NCBI GenBank assembly: GCA_003864495.1
Contig: ML133461.1
Coordinates: forward strand, 682,001 to 746,000
Direction of reading: 5' to 3'
Source: Nemopilema nomurai
Taxonomy: Eukaryota > Cnidaria > Scyphozoa > Rhizostomeae > Rhizostomatidae
DNA length: 64,000 nt
Shown: positions 38,006 through 50,830 of the stretch, piece by piece
Position numbering within the stretch: position 1 is the first letter of the stretch
Layout: each line of letters begins with the position of its first letter
Program-made: the position numbers and the translations under genes
The notes under the pieces: generated by a model
What the model was told of the DNA's origin: nothing
The model's input: the letters and a program-made list of their open reading frames with translations, nothing else
Databases searched by the model: none

Positions 38006-41000
38006 CAAAGAAATGAAAAATCAAAGACCAGACAAAAAACTGAGGTGCTCCAAGGACTTTTGGCAGGCACACTTTCGTTCAAACTTAATCTCGTTAACAA
38101 CAACAAAAATAATAACAGCAACAATAGAAGCCGCGCAACAACAGCAACAATAATAAGAACATATACAGCAACAGGACCAAACAAAGTTAGAACTGTCAGA
38201 ATTATTATACAAGCGTATTGCGCAATCTCCAAGTCCAAGGGGAAAACCGACTCTAGGAACAAATACGGTGATTGTTAAAATGGTTTGGGAAGAGACAAGC
38301 TGTCAGTATTGAACACAAAAATTAGCAAGGTGGTAAGCTGAACGAGAGACTGATTAAAACTTTTATTAGAATTGAGAATACAAAATTTTGCATAGATTCT
38401 GAAATCGCTTTTGGAAAGAGAAGCGATGTACTCAACCAAGAACACCGCCGACAGGATAATGGTTAGAGGTGGATTGATTCTATTAGAAAAATGACACCAA
38501 ATTCCCTTTTAAGGGCTATTAGACAGGCTTGATTATACGCTTTCAAAGGTTCAGCAAAGATATGAAGCTGGAGTCACACCCAAGGAGACTGGAAACTGTA
38601 GAAGCATTTCATGATGACTTCAAAGGAATTTTGCTCATCAACTCTGTAGCTTTGTTTATAGCTTTCACAGGTTGGCAAACTTTGGATTGCTTTAAATTAA
38701 ATGTCTGGTAATAATGCAGACACTCCTTGTTTCTCGTCTTGTCGACTTCTACAAGGCAGGGCGTGCTTAGGAGTGAGATCTTCAAAACACGTGGACGAAG
38801 TTAATCGATAAGTGTTGATTATTCCACACAAGTATGTATTAAGCTACCCCGGGTACTAGACTCACATTCGCTTTTTTTACACAAAGCGAGGCTGGTACCA
38901 GGGTAGGATGGAGCATGTTTGATTAGCTAGTTCATCATTATTTCAGGTAGAAAAAAAATGCCAGAAAATACGATTCATTTACGGTAACGAAAGAGAAATC
39001 ATGGGATTTTGGAAGAAATGCAGTCTCCCAGACCATCATGGTGTGTTTCTGGTTAAAGCGGTTTACGGTCGAGGTGAACGGTATGTCAGTTTTGACAAAA
39101 TCGAATTTTGATTTTATGGCTTCATGGACCGACATGAATTGAGATGAACCCATTTGGCGCATTGAATTGCATTGAAGCTAGCCACAGGCCTTTTCGGATT
39201 GACGAAGGACAAATACAGTTCCATAAAGTTTATTTTCTTTTCGATGTTTTGAAATTCGTATTTTATTATTGTGAGTTTAGTCGCAATCTAACTGCGATAT
39301 TGTTTTGAGCATTTGTATATATTTCTACGAATCAATTTCTATTAACAACGAGATAACTTTTTTTTGAACTCCTATCCATACTTTGTGACAATCTGGGATA
39401 TCGGGAGTCGAGTTCAAGTAACAAAAATGTCGGATACATGCCAGAAAGTACTTGTATGTGCGAGCTTCTACTCCGTCCAGAGTCCAGAAAAGTTGTTAAA
39501 CTTCCTCCAGACAAAATCATTCTAGGAGGCAAACCTTCCTCACAGAAAGTGGGCGTGGCATAGGTGTGTCGCATGGGCTTCCTCCGGTCAGTGACTGTGC
39601 AACCGTAATGTTTTCCAGACTCTGACTTCGTCAGGTTAGAGACATTTCGGAGACAAAGCTCTACTTTGCTTGATTTCGAAGCTTTATTTTGAAATGACAA
39701 AAGTAGTATACAGTGATAGAGTAACTCATCCAGATTTAATAACGCATGGAAATCAAGGATGAAATAATTAGTTATTAAAACAGAAATAAAGCGGAATCTG
39801 AGTTGGATGTACACGGTGAATCATTTAAGTGATCTGGGAAGAGGGTCGTCAAAATCCATTTCAATCTCATCTCAAACTTAATTTAATCCTATTCATCTTT
39901 ATAACCCCCTCTGTTCCACTAGTTAGAAACGCAGGAACGTTTTTGTTATTGCTAAAATAACTTCGCTTTTCGGTTTAGTTTTGCTTTATGTTCCAACTGC
40001 ATTTCTCGGTACCATGTCTTTGGCGATCAAAAGTTGCTTTTGCCATCATCTTTCTGTCTCATATATTGTATCAAACGAATGGAAATTAAAACTTCTTTAA
40101 TAGTGGAGTATCTCTCCTGCTATTCATGTCTGGTCCTTGTTGCACTGATGTTAAGAGCTCGAAATAAATTTGGTATCATAGGACCTCCAAGGACCAGAAT
40201 ACGATACATTGATTATATATAATATACGTATAATAGTAATTCGTAGTATACTTATAAACCTAGATGTAATTTTTTTGTTCTTCATAGGTATAAAAAGTGT
40301 TCCATATTTGAATTTTTTTGGATGTTGTGAGGCTGTGAACGTTTTTAAACCGCAAGCTCTTTCACCCATTTTCAAAGCTTCGAAATTCTTTTTTGTTCAA
40401 ATTGTTCGAAATTTTTGTTAACACATAATGACACCGGAAGAAGATGGCGATTGGAGAAACCATCCATTGCCTTTCTTGGTAGGTCCTGTGTAGCTACTGC
40501 TAATGTCGAAAGGAATAAAAGCAGGTATACCAAAAGCGTAACGCAGCTCAATTGATACTAACATGATGATACACTGCAACAATGCAAATGAGTGCTGTAT
40601 AATCCTCGAGCTAATGAGCTTATGTCATCAACTGTTTTGCCACAGGACTTCGTTGGAGTCGTTTTAAGGGACACCAGCTTGATATGGGTCGTGTTTATAA
40701 ATGCGTCTGTGTGGATGTCTGAGGTTAGGGGAAGGGTTTGGGTAGCGAAAGCTCAAGTCGTTTTTAAAATAAATATTTTAACATAGCTGTTATAGACAAC
40801 GCCGGGTGAGTATGCTATCAACAATGCTCGTCTTACTGGTGATACAACTGATTAAACATGTTGCTTAAATACATTTAAAAGTGTCATTTTTATTTGATCA
40901 GGATTTTTTAAAAGTCGATTGCTCACCAACTATCAAAATTTGAATAAGAGAGTAAGCTTAGCTAATTAAACTTATGCATAGGGTTGGTACCCCGGCTCCT

Positions 41001-42339
41001 TCCCTAATTTACGTACCCAGTGCCGTAAAACTTGGTTGGGGAGGGGGGGGGGGGGGGTTTGTTGGCTGATCGTGGGTAAAGAAAAGAGAACATGTCAGAG
41101 CGTGAGCGTCTGTAACTGGTGTGATGTTAAAGCGATGCGAACCTGCTATAACACAGATGCTAGAAATTAATTACCTTTCGAATACGATGAAAGCTAAGTA
41201 ATATTTACATACGAACTCTCAAGACAGTATTGCATTTATACTAAATTAGTATAGTACTAAATAATTTTGAATGCCCTCATGTCAAGTGCCCTTTCGACTT
41301 GAGACGGGGGTCTAGAGATGTCTGAGATGCCGAGTGGTACTGATTTTTCAGGGAACGGAAATAATGATGTTATTACATGACCCCGGTTAAAACACAAAAA
41401 AGAATAATTAAGTATTCAGTAATTAAACAAGAAAACTTTTAGCTCAGAAAACATCTTTTATTATAAACGTAGCAGCATTGTGTAATGGTACCTCGTATGT
41501 CGAAAGGCTCTTACTACACAAAGTGGGCTTGCTTATTCAAAGTCGAGCATCAAAATGGGTTCCATGCTGTCAAAGCCTTCAAATATGGCCCTATTGCATC
41601 AAGTTTAAATGGGTTGATGATCTCATAGTTTTAACTAAATAAACAAATTGCTATATGATAAAAATACTATTAAAACATATCCTTTAAATTGCTCATCTAC
41701 GTTTGAAAATTTAAAAAAGTGAATGATTGGTTGATATACTGCACTGAACGCATTAAAAAATTATAGATGAGGCAAATAAAAGCGTATACCTAAACTGAAA
41801 AACAACCTTAATTTGGATAAAAGACCTTTTAATGAAATTCATAATTATCACCATACACCTACTGAAATTGTTTGGAATAAAGATCCTTTAAAAAACCCCC
41901 TTCACTAAATTCTCCCAGAAAAGGGGGCCAGAATGAAACCGTAACCCTTAAACATAAAAAATTACATCAAGCATAAGTATGCATGTGCGTGTATATTAAT
42001 AAGCATAGATATACAATCATATGTACCGTTCTGTTACAATAAAAACACTACAAATTTATGAAAACACGCGCAAGTAAATACAAATTAACTAAAAGATATC
42101 AAGGCTAGAATTTGACTGGTTATGATAAAAATAAATAGTGAATCTTGTAATAGGGGCTGAGGTTGGTAAAGAATTACCGATCTGGGGGGGGGGGGAGGGG
42201 GGAGGTGTGAGTGTAGGAGTTGAAACCATTAACTTGTACTTATGTGTGTGGATGCCCTTAGCACTGAGTCTGTTGGTGGATTGCTGGTTTAATTAATCAA
42301 TGATTGATCAATGATTAATCATGATTGATCAATGATTAA
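38006..42339. other. no gene recognised; repeats only
   Basis: Contains an AAC/AAT-rich stretch at 38095-38160, a repeat at 39476-39632, G-runs at 41040-41058 and 42184-42205, and a small palindrome-like element near 38845-38910 (gggtactagactcac .. gcgaggctggtaccaggg) related to sequence near 45150 and 61510. Open frames here, including the 160-codon minus frame at 39332-39814, have no domain I can name. Confidence 0.4.
39476..39632 (-). repeat. dispersed repeat, inverted partner of 31892-32069
   Basis: The reverse complement matches the block at 31892-32069. A minus-strand open frame (39332-39814) runs through it but is interrupted in the other copy, so it is not supported as a conserved gene. 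Confidence 0.7.
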
Positions 42340-42344
42340 TCATG
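42291..42344. repeat. 21-bp tandem repeat overlapping the MS4A-like stop codon
   Basis: Two exact copies of tgattgatcaatgattaatc plus a, at 42301-42321 and 42322-42342, preceded by a partial copy. The unit is nearly self-complementary (tgatca, taatta). The MS4A-like stop codon (minus-strand TGA, 42340-42342) is the last triplet of the array. Confidence 0.85.
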
Positions 42345-45300
42345 TTTCTGGAGCCATGCCTTCGTGCTCGGTCTTTGGCAGGCTGCCGCAGTCCGTCTCT
42401 TGGCTCTCAATGCTCTCCGTGATGGACTCCATTGCTTTGAACTGAGGCTTTTGCGTCAAAGTCTTCCTTGCGTGAGGCTTGTTGGGGCAATGGGCTCTAC
42501 CCGTCCCGCGTGCACACTGAAAAGAGACAATTGACTTTCAGAATAACATGGCCACTAATTTCCTCTCCTACTACAGCAACATAAGTGGGTTTGCAGTTTC
42601 ACTTTCTAGCTTATAGTACATTAAATGGTTTGGGGAGCAGCCTGCTATTAGGTTTCGAAATAATAGTTCTGCCTCACTATTGCTCTTCAGTTGGATAAGG
42701 GTGCAGAGGGTGTAACGTGGATTATGGTTCTTTGAAATTCTATTTTTCTACTTTCTGCCTTTGAATCATTAATGTTTCAACGTTTCTCGTTAAAGGTCTT
42801 GTATCATTTCATACGATAAAAATCGACACGTCACAAGACACGTCTAGGAACGTTTTCAGCGTTTAAGGTACGCAGCAGGGCGACTACATTTGACTTTGAT
42901 GAGAATTTCTAAAATCGATCAATGACTAAAAAGAGAATCGTTAAAAGCAGATGAACGACAATAAGTGGCGGAAAAGCAACATTTTTGAAGATATTTGAGC
43001 AAGCCAAAACTAAATGGATTTGTGATTGGAAAAATAAAACAGTGGTATCACAACATTGCTCTTGAACGTTTGAATAAATATTCCAATTGGTATATTAGGT
43101 ATATAGTAAGAGCCTGCAAAATAGAAAACACTTTATCAGAAATTTCAGGTTGATATTTTTTAGAAATGAAGCCCTCTTAAAAGAAAATTGTCAGCCTGTT
43201 TTAAAGAAGGTTTTTTTAAAGGAAGATCCCAAGAATATAACATACTTAATAATAGCTGAGCAATTTGTGATGATGTCATTTTCAAATGCATAAGTTCATG
43301 GAGAAGCATACAAGCAGAGAAGCATGAAATAAAAAGGGAATTGACACTAAACTGGATGGTACTTACTTTCTGGGTGACTTGAGGTTTCAGCGGAGTCGGA
43401 TCTACATAATAATCTCCAAATGTAAGTTCACTTGATGCTGGGACATAGGGACATCCAGGGTACATTGTGAACTAAAAAAGCGTATACTATGTATTGAGAA
43501 ACACAATAACTACAAATTGCGGAATAAGTTTTCGCATACTTAAAGTACTTTTTCGTCCGACACTTAAAGTACTCAGAGTATGCAAACGTTGGAAAATCAC
43601 CAAAATCTGACAAAAAAATGGCCAGTTGCGAATCGAAGAAACTAGAGGGTGGTGAGAAGAGCGTATGATTGGCTGTAAATGACCAATCATCGCCACCTCT
43701 AGCTATTTTGAACTTCTGTTCCAATAAGCACTTGTTCACATATCGAGAAACAGTTAAAGCCAAACTATGAACACTTGTAGACTCGTTCCAACGAGGGCAG
43801 CATAAACCTAAAAAAACAGTAAGATAGAAGATAATGGTGGAATTGTCTTGTACTGAAATAAATCCCACAAGGGGAGCTGAGAAATAGATTTATACGTACC
43901 GATGGCTGGAAGTTGTCTTCGTGGCCAACACAAAGCTTCATGCAACACTTCCTTGCTACTGAGCAAAAGAGTATGAGTAATAGACAGACCAGGCATTGGA
44001 TGCAGCTCATTACAAGAAGGAATCCATTCAGTGCTGCCAACAGCGTGGCTATACTTTTCTGCCTGGTCCGGCATTTTTGAGTGTCCTTTGTGCCATTGCT
44101 CGTAGAATAATCACAACCCACAGTGATATGGCCGATTCGAACGTTGTGGTAATGAACGGTCGCCGCTGCGTAAACCCCCAGACTGATAAACGTTGACAAG
44201 GTAGTGACAAATATCAGAAAGACGAAAATGTTTCCCTGGGTGAATAAGAAATAAGAATTTGTCAATTCTAAAACACAAAGAGTTAGGGTACAAAGCAGGA
44301 GAAAAGTAGAAACAATATTTATAGGAAATCCCCACAAAGAAATATAAAATTGTCTCACTAAACGCATATAGAATTTCGATAAATTTGTCCAATACAGTAA
44401 GAGAAATAATCTATCGACTATTCATGGATTAACCTTCTTGGGTATTTCAATGGAAAAAGTTGTCTCAAAGATTATTGGGAACCTGTGACAATCCCTTTTT
44501 TCCTTAAAAGCGCAAAAGCTCCACCAGGATTTTCGTGGGTATTCGACAGAGACTTGAGCAGCAAATTTCACCTCATGGAACTATGGACATTTCAGGCGTT
44601 GCTCCTTTCTGTACTATTGAAAATTAAGAAATCTGCTTCAATAACAAGTTTTCCCATGCCACTAGCCGAAGAGGTAACAGCTACTTCGGAACTTGACCTT
44701 GCACAAAAACAGGCTTTTATTGCTTAACAGAGGCCTGAAAACCTTTCACAAACGCAACCAATTACCATAATATCTCTGCAGTTGCTTGACACAGCTAAAT
44801 CATATTCAGATGAAGCGGTCTTCTTGCACATATTATAGGTAGGCCCCTAGAAACGATTAGTCATAGGTTCTTTCTTTGGAGCTACACTGCTTGAACATTG
44901 ACTTGACTTTTAAACAATGGTACGCCGAAACCGTTTAAGAAAAGATTTGCACAAATCAAAACTGCTACTTCGTTTTAATTAGAAGGCTTGCAATTTTTCT
45001 CGCGAATGAACTATTCAGGTGTGCAAATGGAAGAAATGTTTATTTGAGCTGAATTGTTGAGCTGAATTGTTGACATGATTTTTGAATTCTGTACAAAGAT
45101 CCTTCACGCTTTTTCGTGCTTCGTGCCTCGAACAGCACCCTGGGTACATAGTGAGTCTGGTACCCAGTCTGTGCCAGTACCCAGGGTAGTCGAACAGAAA
45201 CTCTAAAATATTCTACTCAAAGTAAAAGGAATTTTCAAGAGGGCTGCTAGTAGAAGCTGGCTAGATGCTTTTCCTAGGTGGCCTACGTATTACGTCTTGG

Positions 45301-47148
45301 GTGGTGGCGCTATACCGTTTAATCAGGCAGTTCTGTACGACAGCATATAGATTGTAAGTGGTTCTCAGTACTTAAAACCTTACGTTATTCCTCTTCTGCA
45401 AGTTGGGACTATTTATCTTTGCTTGTTCTATGCTCCTCACGTTGTTTATGCCGTAGATCATAGTAGCATTCACAATTCTTCAGTATTGAAATATCATTAA
45501 CTTCATCGATATTAACTTGCGTCGTTGGTACTTCTACATAGTTGCTAGGCTATATCCTGGGGTCGCAATATTATGGAAACGATGGCCTAAAATCTGACGC
45601 CAAGGCATTGATTACGTGCGACCATAAAAACATTTTGGCCATATTGTGGTTGGAAAAATTTATATGGCGTCAGCAAAGATAAAAAACACGGTAAACATTG
45701 TTGCTAGATTTTAAAAAACTTATTTTTCACCTAAATGTTGGAGAAAAAACACAAAATAACGCGTTTCTGTCAACATAATGGAAATCCGAGAGTTTTCGGA
45801 AAACGAACGAGCAGCGGTATTGTATTTGAGAAATGCAGGAAATTTATTTTCGGAAATTGCTAGGCAAGTTTGCTGCAGCAAGTCAGGTGCATATAAAATG
45901 CCATCTCAAAGCCCAGACTTGAATATAATCGAGAACGTCTGACAAAATATGAAAACTGCACTTAATAAAGATATTCCAAGAACCAAAGCTGAACTTGTTG
46001 AAAAGATTTTCAAGATCTGGTACGCAATCACGCCAGAATTCATTTCCAAACTTTATGCATCCATTCCGAATAGACTACATGCAGTTGCAAAAAATGGAGG
46101 TTACGCGACAAAATTTCATGTTAATTAATTAAAATAATGTTGCCCCTTTCTATTGGTCACTTTATTGCTAGTCAAACACAGCCATCAATCATGATACGGT
46201 CAGTTGCTTTTTACTCCTCCTGCACAGCTCACAGCCGCTATTGCATGTTGCATAGGCCATGGTTTCCATACATTTGCGACCCCAGTGTTAGTTTACTAGC
46301 TACATATAGTATCGTCGTTTCTGATATGCTGGGTTTATGCTAAACTGGTATTAGCTAACAAAGACACTGCTACGTGTACCATGATATTAATAATATCATT
46401 GATATTCTGCAAAGATATAACAGACTGATTAAATCTTATCAGCGTTCACACTCTCTTGAAAGGCGAAGAACGCAGTAACACTTACTTTCTTCTTCGATTT
46501 GGATAATGTGTATGAAATTCCCAAGACACCAGTGCAAAATACCTAAGAAAAGACAGCATACATCATTGTGTTTAAACATGCCCTAAGGTCAGTCTATTGT
46601 TTTCTAGATTACTCAATATAAAGACAATATTTATAGCTTTAAATGAAACGTTCCCCAGATGATGCTGAAATTCTTCTAAAACTTCAAAGCAAGCAGTACC
46701 ATAGGAATTTAATTAATCTGAGAAAGGGGGGGGGGGTGCTTCCCATTGTATTCCTTCCAAATCAGTACACCGTTATACAAAGGAAACATTCTGCAGCTTG
46801 AGAATTATCGGGGAGGGGGCTGCAGCGTGTACTGAAGAAAACTGAAATCACGATGAAAATTATGAGACGAGCTCCACTTACAAAACAGCCGAACCAAATG
46901 CCAAATGCGGATTTTGTGACCCAATGTGGCATCTTCATGCCTTCGATTAAGGTGGCAGTGCCCAGTGACATGTTTGACAAACCAATAATCACGCTGACGA
47001 TAGAAAGTTTAAAGAAGAAACTTCTTCGTGAAATTCTTTCATTTCGTTGGCAGCTTTTGTGTTCGGCTGACTTGCAGGCCCCCATTTTCCCATTCTCTTG
47101 AGCTGTCTGGCTTTCGAGCGAATTGTGATTCGGTTCAGCGGCTACCAT
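42340..47148 (-). CDS. MS4A/CD20-like four-span membrane protein
   Basis: Five exons on the minus strand: 47148-46882, 46542-46486, 44235-43900, 43471-43367, 42516-42340; all phase 0, GT..AG, 313 aa. Residues 1-46 are a polar cytoplasmic N-terminus. TM1 about 47-68 (KLSIVSVIIGLSNMSLGTATLI), TM2 about 80-103 (FGIWFGCFVFCTGVLGI), TM3 about 111-135, then a loop of about 35 residues with several Cys and an NGT site, and TM4 about 172-205. A Cys-rich juxtamembrane stretch (RKCCMKLCVG) and a 100-residue polar tail follow. The order, the GIWFG..TGVLGI signature and the TM3-TM4 loop fit the CD20-like family (MS4A/TMEM176), whose members modulate signalling or ion flux at the plasma membrane. The assignment rests on topology and signature; low-identity tetraspan families are alternatives. 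A Tc1 relic occupies intron 2. Confidence 0.78.
45553..46290 (+). mobile_element. internally deleted Tc1/mariner-type element
   Basis: Inverted ends: left ctggggtcgcaatattatgg (then aaac), right reverse complement ctggggtcgcaaatgtatgg (then aaac), with TA-rich flanks. The interior carries both ends of a Tc1 transposase but lacks the middle. It lies in intron 2 of the MS4A-like gene, in opposite orientation to it. Confidence 0.85.
45778..46128 (+). pseudogene. Tc1-like transposase remnant, core deleted, one internal stop
   Basis: From ATG 45778 the frame encodes an N-terminal helix-turn-helix (EIREFSENERAAVLYLRNAG, then FSEIARQV) and then jumps directly to the C-terminal SQSPDLNIIENV block, where the last acidic residue of the DD34E/D triad lies. 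The first two Asp regions are missing. The codon after ENV is TGA where Trp is usual, after which the frame continues to YATKFHVN and a stop at 46126. The junction of the two halves is in frame. Confidence 0.85.
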
Positions 47149-49665
47149 ATTTTGTTCACATTGGTGAACGTAAAAATAACCTGGGAAAATAACGTGAGGC
47201 TTCTTAACTAGAGGAGGGAGCTAATGGATGCAGAGCACAAACTAAAATAACTGATATGGGAAACGGAATAAAAAGATAACGTGGGAAATCATTGCACAAA
47301 AACGATAGAGCGAAACACAATGATGAAATGACAGCTAATCTAATACCTTGGTGCATCGACTTTTCTATGTCATTTAGCAAAAAGACGTTTTAATTGCCAT
47401 CTGATAAGATTGTAGCTTACCAACTCAAGGCACAGAAATGCCAGAATTTCAAAAAAGGCAAGAAACCGTAGACAAGAATGCTCAGGAAAATGTCTAGGTA
47501 ATGGCTTGTGGCTTGGTTGAAAGTAAGCTATTTCCAGTTAATCTTTCAAGAGATTTCCCATGTCAAACAATTAAGCCAAGACAACATTTCTTACTAAGGA
47601 GGATAAACAGAGCTACGCAAATCTAAAGGATGTAACAGCATAAATGCTTATAACGAAGTAAAACAATGCGATAATATTGAATAATTTAAAAAAAATATTT
47701 AAAAAAATATTGTTAATCAGTACTGAATGAATTTTTCATCCTTGTTACAGTGACGAGCGTATTTGAAGATTAACAAAACTGGGCAATATTTAACGATTTA
47801 TTTGCATTTGTATCATCCAAAGGCAAGTCCTAACTTTTTCCATGGGTAACAAAGTTATTGGATTATAACAAATTCGAAAGAATTGGAGATTGAAAAATAC
47901 TTACGGTTATTTAATGTGAAAACATTTTCGAATGGGGAGGGGTGGGTTTGAATCGATTCAGTTCATGTGAATGGCCTACTATAGTATCTCTAATAGAAGC
48001 CCCCACTCTATTAATAGGCACCCTCCCCCTGTCACTAATTAGCTTTCCCCTTCAAGTAGAATTTACAAATTGGTTGTGACCAGAACACGCAAAAGCGATC
48101 TGATTTATAATAAAGAGAAGGCTCCTTTCTGTGAGAACAAAACATTAAAGAAAATCTTCCCAAGAAACTAATTTATGTTTCATTTTAAAGCTTAGTGGCA
48201 CAATTTTCACTGGTCAATGAGTTATTTTCTAATTTTCATAATTCTCCTTGTTATGTTTGTCTTTCTCTATCTCTAATCTAACCTTTTTTTTACCAACATC
48301 CACCGCTTGAAATAGCTCCCCTTTGTTATAGAAATTCGCTGGCATTTTATCAAAAACTGGTTAGCCTGAACTCCCTCGCTCTATGAGCACTCTCCTCTAT
48401 TTAAAACGGCTCGACATGAACACCCCCGTCTATTAACATGCCCCTTTTAGAGACACTTAGAGTAAGCGGAATAAATCCTGTTTTTTAAATTACTTCCAAA
48501 TACATTTGCTTCCAAGTGAGTGACCTAGCAAATTGCCTCTAGTAGCCCTAGCGGTTGAGCCGAGTTTTAAAAAAATAGTCTCTAAAAACCTCCAAATAAA
48601 CAGTCTAACCAGAAAATATAAACCAACAAACGACTTCAAACAAAGCGAGAAGACTAATTGAAGGAAACAAAAGTTTAAGCTTTTACAGTGGGTGAATTCA
48701 AGTCCCTTACTATCCAAACCAACGACTCAAATCTCTACAATATTTAAATTCCGTATGTCACAACTTGATGAATCAGAGACCTTTTCGAGACGATGTTCGA
48801 CAACTTATTCAGTGCTCGATAAGGAGCCACAGGGTGACCAAAATACAAAACAACAACAACTCTTCGATTCTCGAGCAAAGCGGTTCTTCGCACTGACAAT
48901 ACGGTTATAAAACATTTGAATAAAAATTTACCAGAGGAATTCAAAGAAAGCTACAAAATGCTAATAAAATGGCTTGCACGTGAAATGCTTTTGCAGAACT
49001 ATCCCCTATTGAGCTAAATAAAACAATAGAAAAGAGAAAGCGACTCGCGCCTTGTTTGTTTACTTTAGGAAGCCCCTCGCAGCAAGGAGAAATCAAGCAG
49101 GCTTTCCTCTTTTTCAAACGGGCTGCAAAAACATTTTCTCCCAATAATTTCGTCCCTTTTTACATTCTGTTTCAGGTGCAATGCAGGCCAATTTGGTTTC
49201 AAAAGGGACCTATCATTGGTAATACAAAGCAAAGATCATATGAAAACCAAGTGTCGATTCTTCGTGGAAGTGAATTCCGAATGGTAGCAAATAGCAGTCT
49301 TCTTTGTTTGGCTTATTAGCCCCAGTTATAAAAATTAAAAAGTGATATGGAAATGTAATATGTCAACGTTCACAGCAGGCATAACGCCAAACGTATGATC
49401 TATGTCACGGGTAGTTAGTCAGTCTTCGAGGATGGTTCGATATTAAACTACATCTAGCGACTCAATGTCTATTCATCGACTCTTGTTCTGCCTCCGCAAC
49501 TATTACAGAAATATAACGAAATTTAATAGAAATATCACATCTGGACATTTGGAATAGTGCAAGCGAGATATAAGCTAATTTTGAAGCAGGCTTGGTAAGC
49601 ACAGAATTTGTACGACGCAGAAAAGAAATAAACACAACTGCCAATGACCAGAAATAGCTACTCAC
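47149..49665. other. 5' UTR intron of the MS4A-like gene (proposed), no other gene seen
   Basis: Just before the ATG the minus strand shows a strong acceptor (gttattttcccag) about 30 bases upstream, so the leader is spliced. Between 47980 and 48480 there are several short C-run blocks with ctctatta, possibly a decayed inverted-repeat element. No other exon recognised. Confidence 0.4.
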
Positions 49666-49720
49666 CTTAAATGTTCCGCTTTAAGACCAGAAAAATTAAA
49701 CTTGTAAACTTTTATATATA
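49666..49720 (-). promoter_or_regulatory. candidate TATA promoter and tiny first exon of the MS4A-like gene
   Basis: The minus strand reads TATATATATAAAAG at about 49709-49722, then about 40 bases, then a strong donor (acatttaag|gtgagt, exon end 49666). A start site about 30 bases downstream of the TATA box would give a leader exon of about 20 nt, joining the acceptor near 47180. This is inference from signals only; the TA run could also be a plain microsatellite. Confidence 0.3.
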
Positions 49721-50611
49721 TATATATACGATTGCTAGGTAAATTCTAGAGGGCACGTTTCTGTTCACGTAGTGCTTTCATTTAATGTGCAGGTAAAAGG
49801 CAATCCTCGTGCGAAGAGATTGTATTGTCAACGTGTGAAAGGCAATTTGTCTTACAAGAGAAGTCTCACACCTCGCCATTACAGAGGTGTGATAATGACG
49901 TAATTCACAGGTACAGGGACCTGAAGCGTATAGGTTTCGTACGTACTTTTCTCACGCGGCACAAGGATGCTTCTGATGCAGTGCCATTAATCCATGCAGC
50001 CACGCGCTAAAGATGAGCTACACCAACTGAAAAGTAGCGAAGACGTGCGAACCAAGAAAAGCTAGGTCCATTTGGCACTTCACTTTCAGCTGTTCATTAA
50101 GATGCATAATACAAAGTCAGCTTCGAGTGAATGAGAATACAACTATAGCACTATCAGATGGTCTCTTCTTTCCACCAATCTATTCTTACAAGGTCTTCCA
50201 AACCAAGGAACGGTGTAAAAGAGAAGATGAAGAAAGCAGCATCAGTTGGACAAAGCCACCCCTCATTTGTGTAAGATTACATTATTCATCACGTTTAGTT
50301 GCTATCAGAGTAGGCAGGAGTATGAAACAGCATTTGCTGTTGGAAAAGGTTTTAACTTTTATAGGCCACGTGGACTGAGCTTTACCAACTGATTGCAATG
50401 CATCAAATTAAGCAAATGAGAGAATGTTCTCAAAGCTGTTCGCTTCGCAATTTGCTATTCCTGACAGAGGACACAGCTCGCATTTAAGCTGTTACGGTCT
50501 ATTCGCCAAAGAGCAGATGTCGCTACCTCTTCTACCATTTCATCAAATTTTGCAAAATGATGTTTGGAAGAAAATTGCTTGGAAAAGTAGTCTGCCTTCA
50601 AAGACGAACTA

Positions 50612-50830
50612 TGATAATTCTTTGACACGCAACTAGTTGTTAATCCCCCTCCTCCCCCCTAAAACAATGTTGGTAACAAAGTATAGCATCCAGTCAATCT
50701 GGGGAAAAAGTTTGGTGTAAAATTGACGCTTCGTTTAGCAGCAGGACAACTTGTTCGTAGGGGGGGTGATGAGTGAACGTGAGTCAAATAATTGTCGTTA
50801 GTGTGCCTACCACAATGCAGCAAAAACAAA
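50612..50830 (-). repeat. dispersed repeat, inverted partner of 37830-38005
   Basis: Reverse-complement match to 37830-38005, with a roughly 25-bp insertion relative to it. Non-coding. Confidence 0.75.

Noticed and set aside
39332..39814. 160-codon minus-strand ORF
   Set aside because: Overlaps a dispersed repeat, is not open in the other copy and has no recognisable domain.
43765..44367. 200-codon minus ORF as a separate gene
   Set aside because: Only 44235-43900 is exon of the MS4A-like gene; both ends of the ORF run into flanking introns with clear splice sites.
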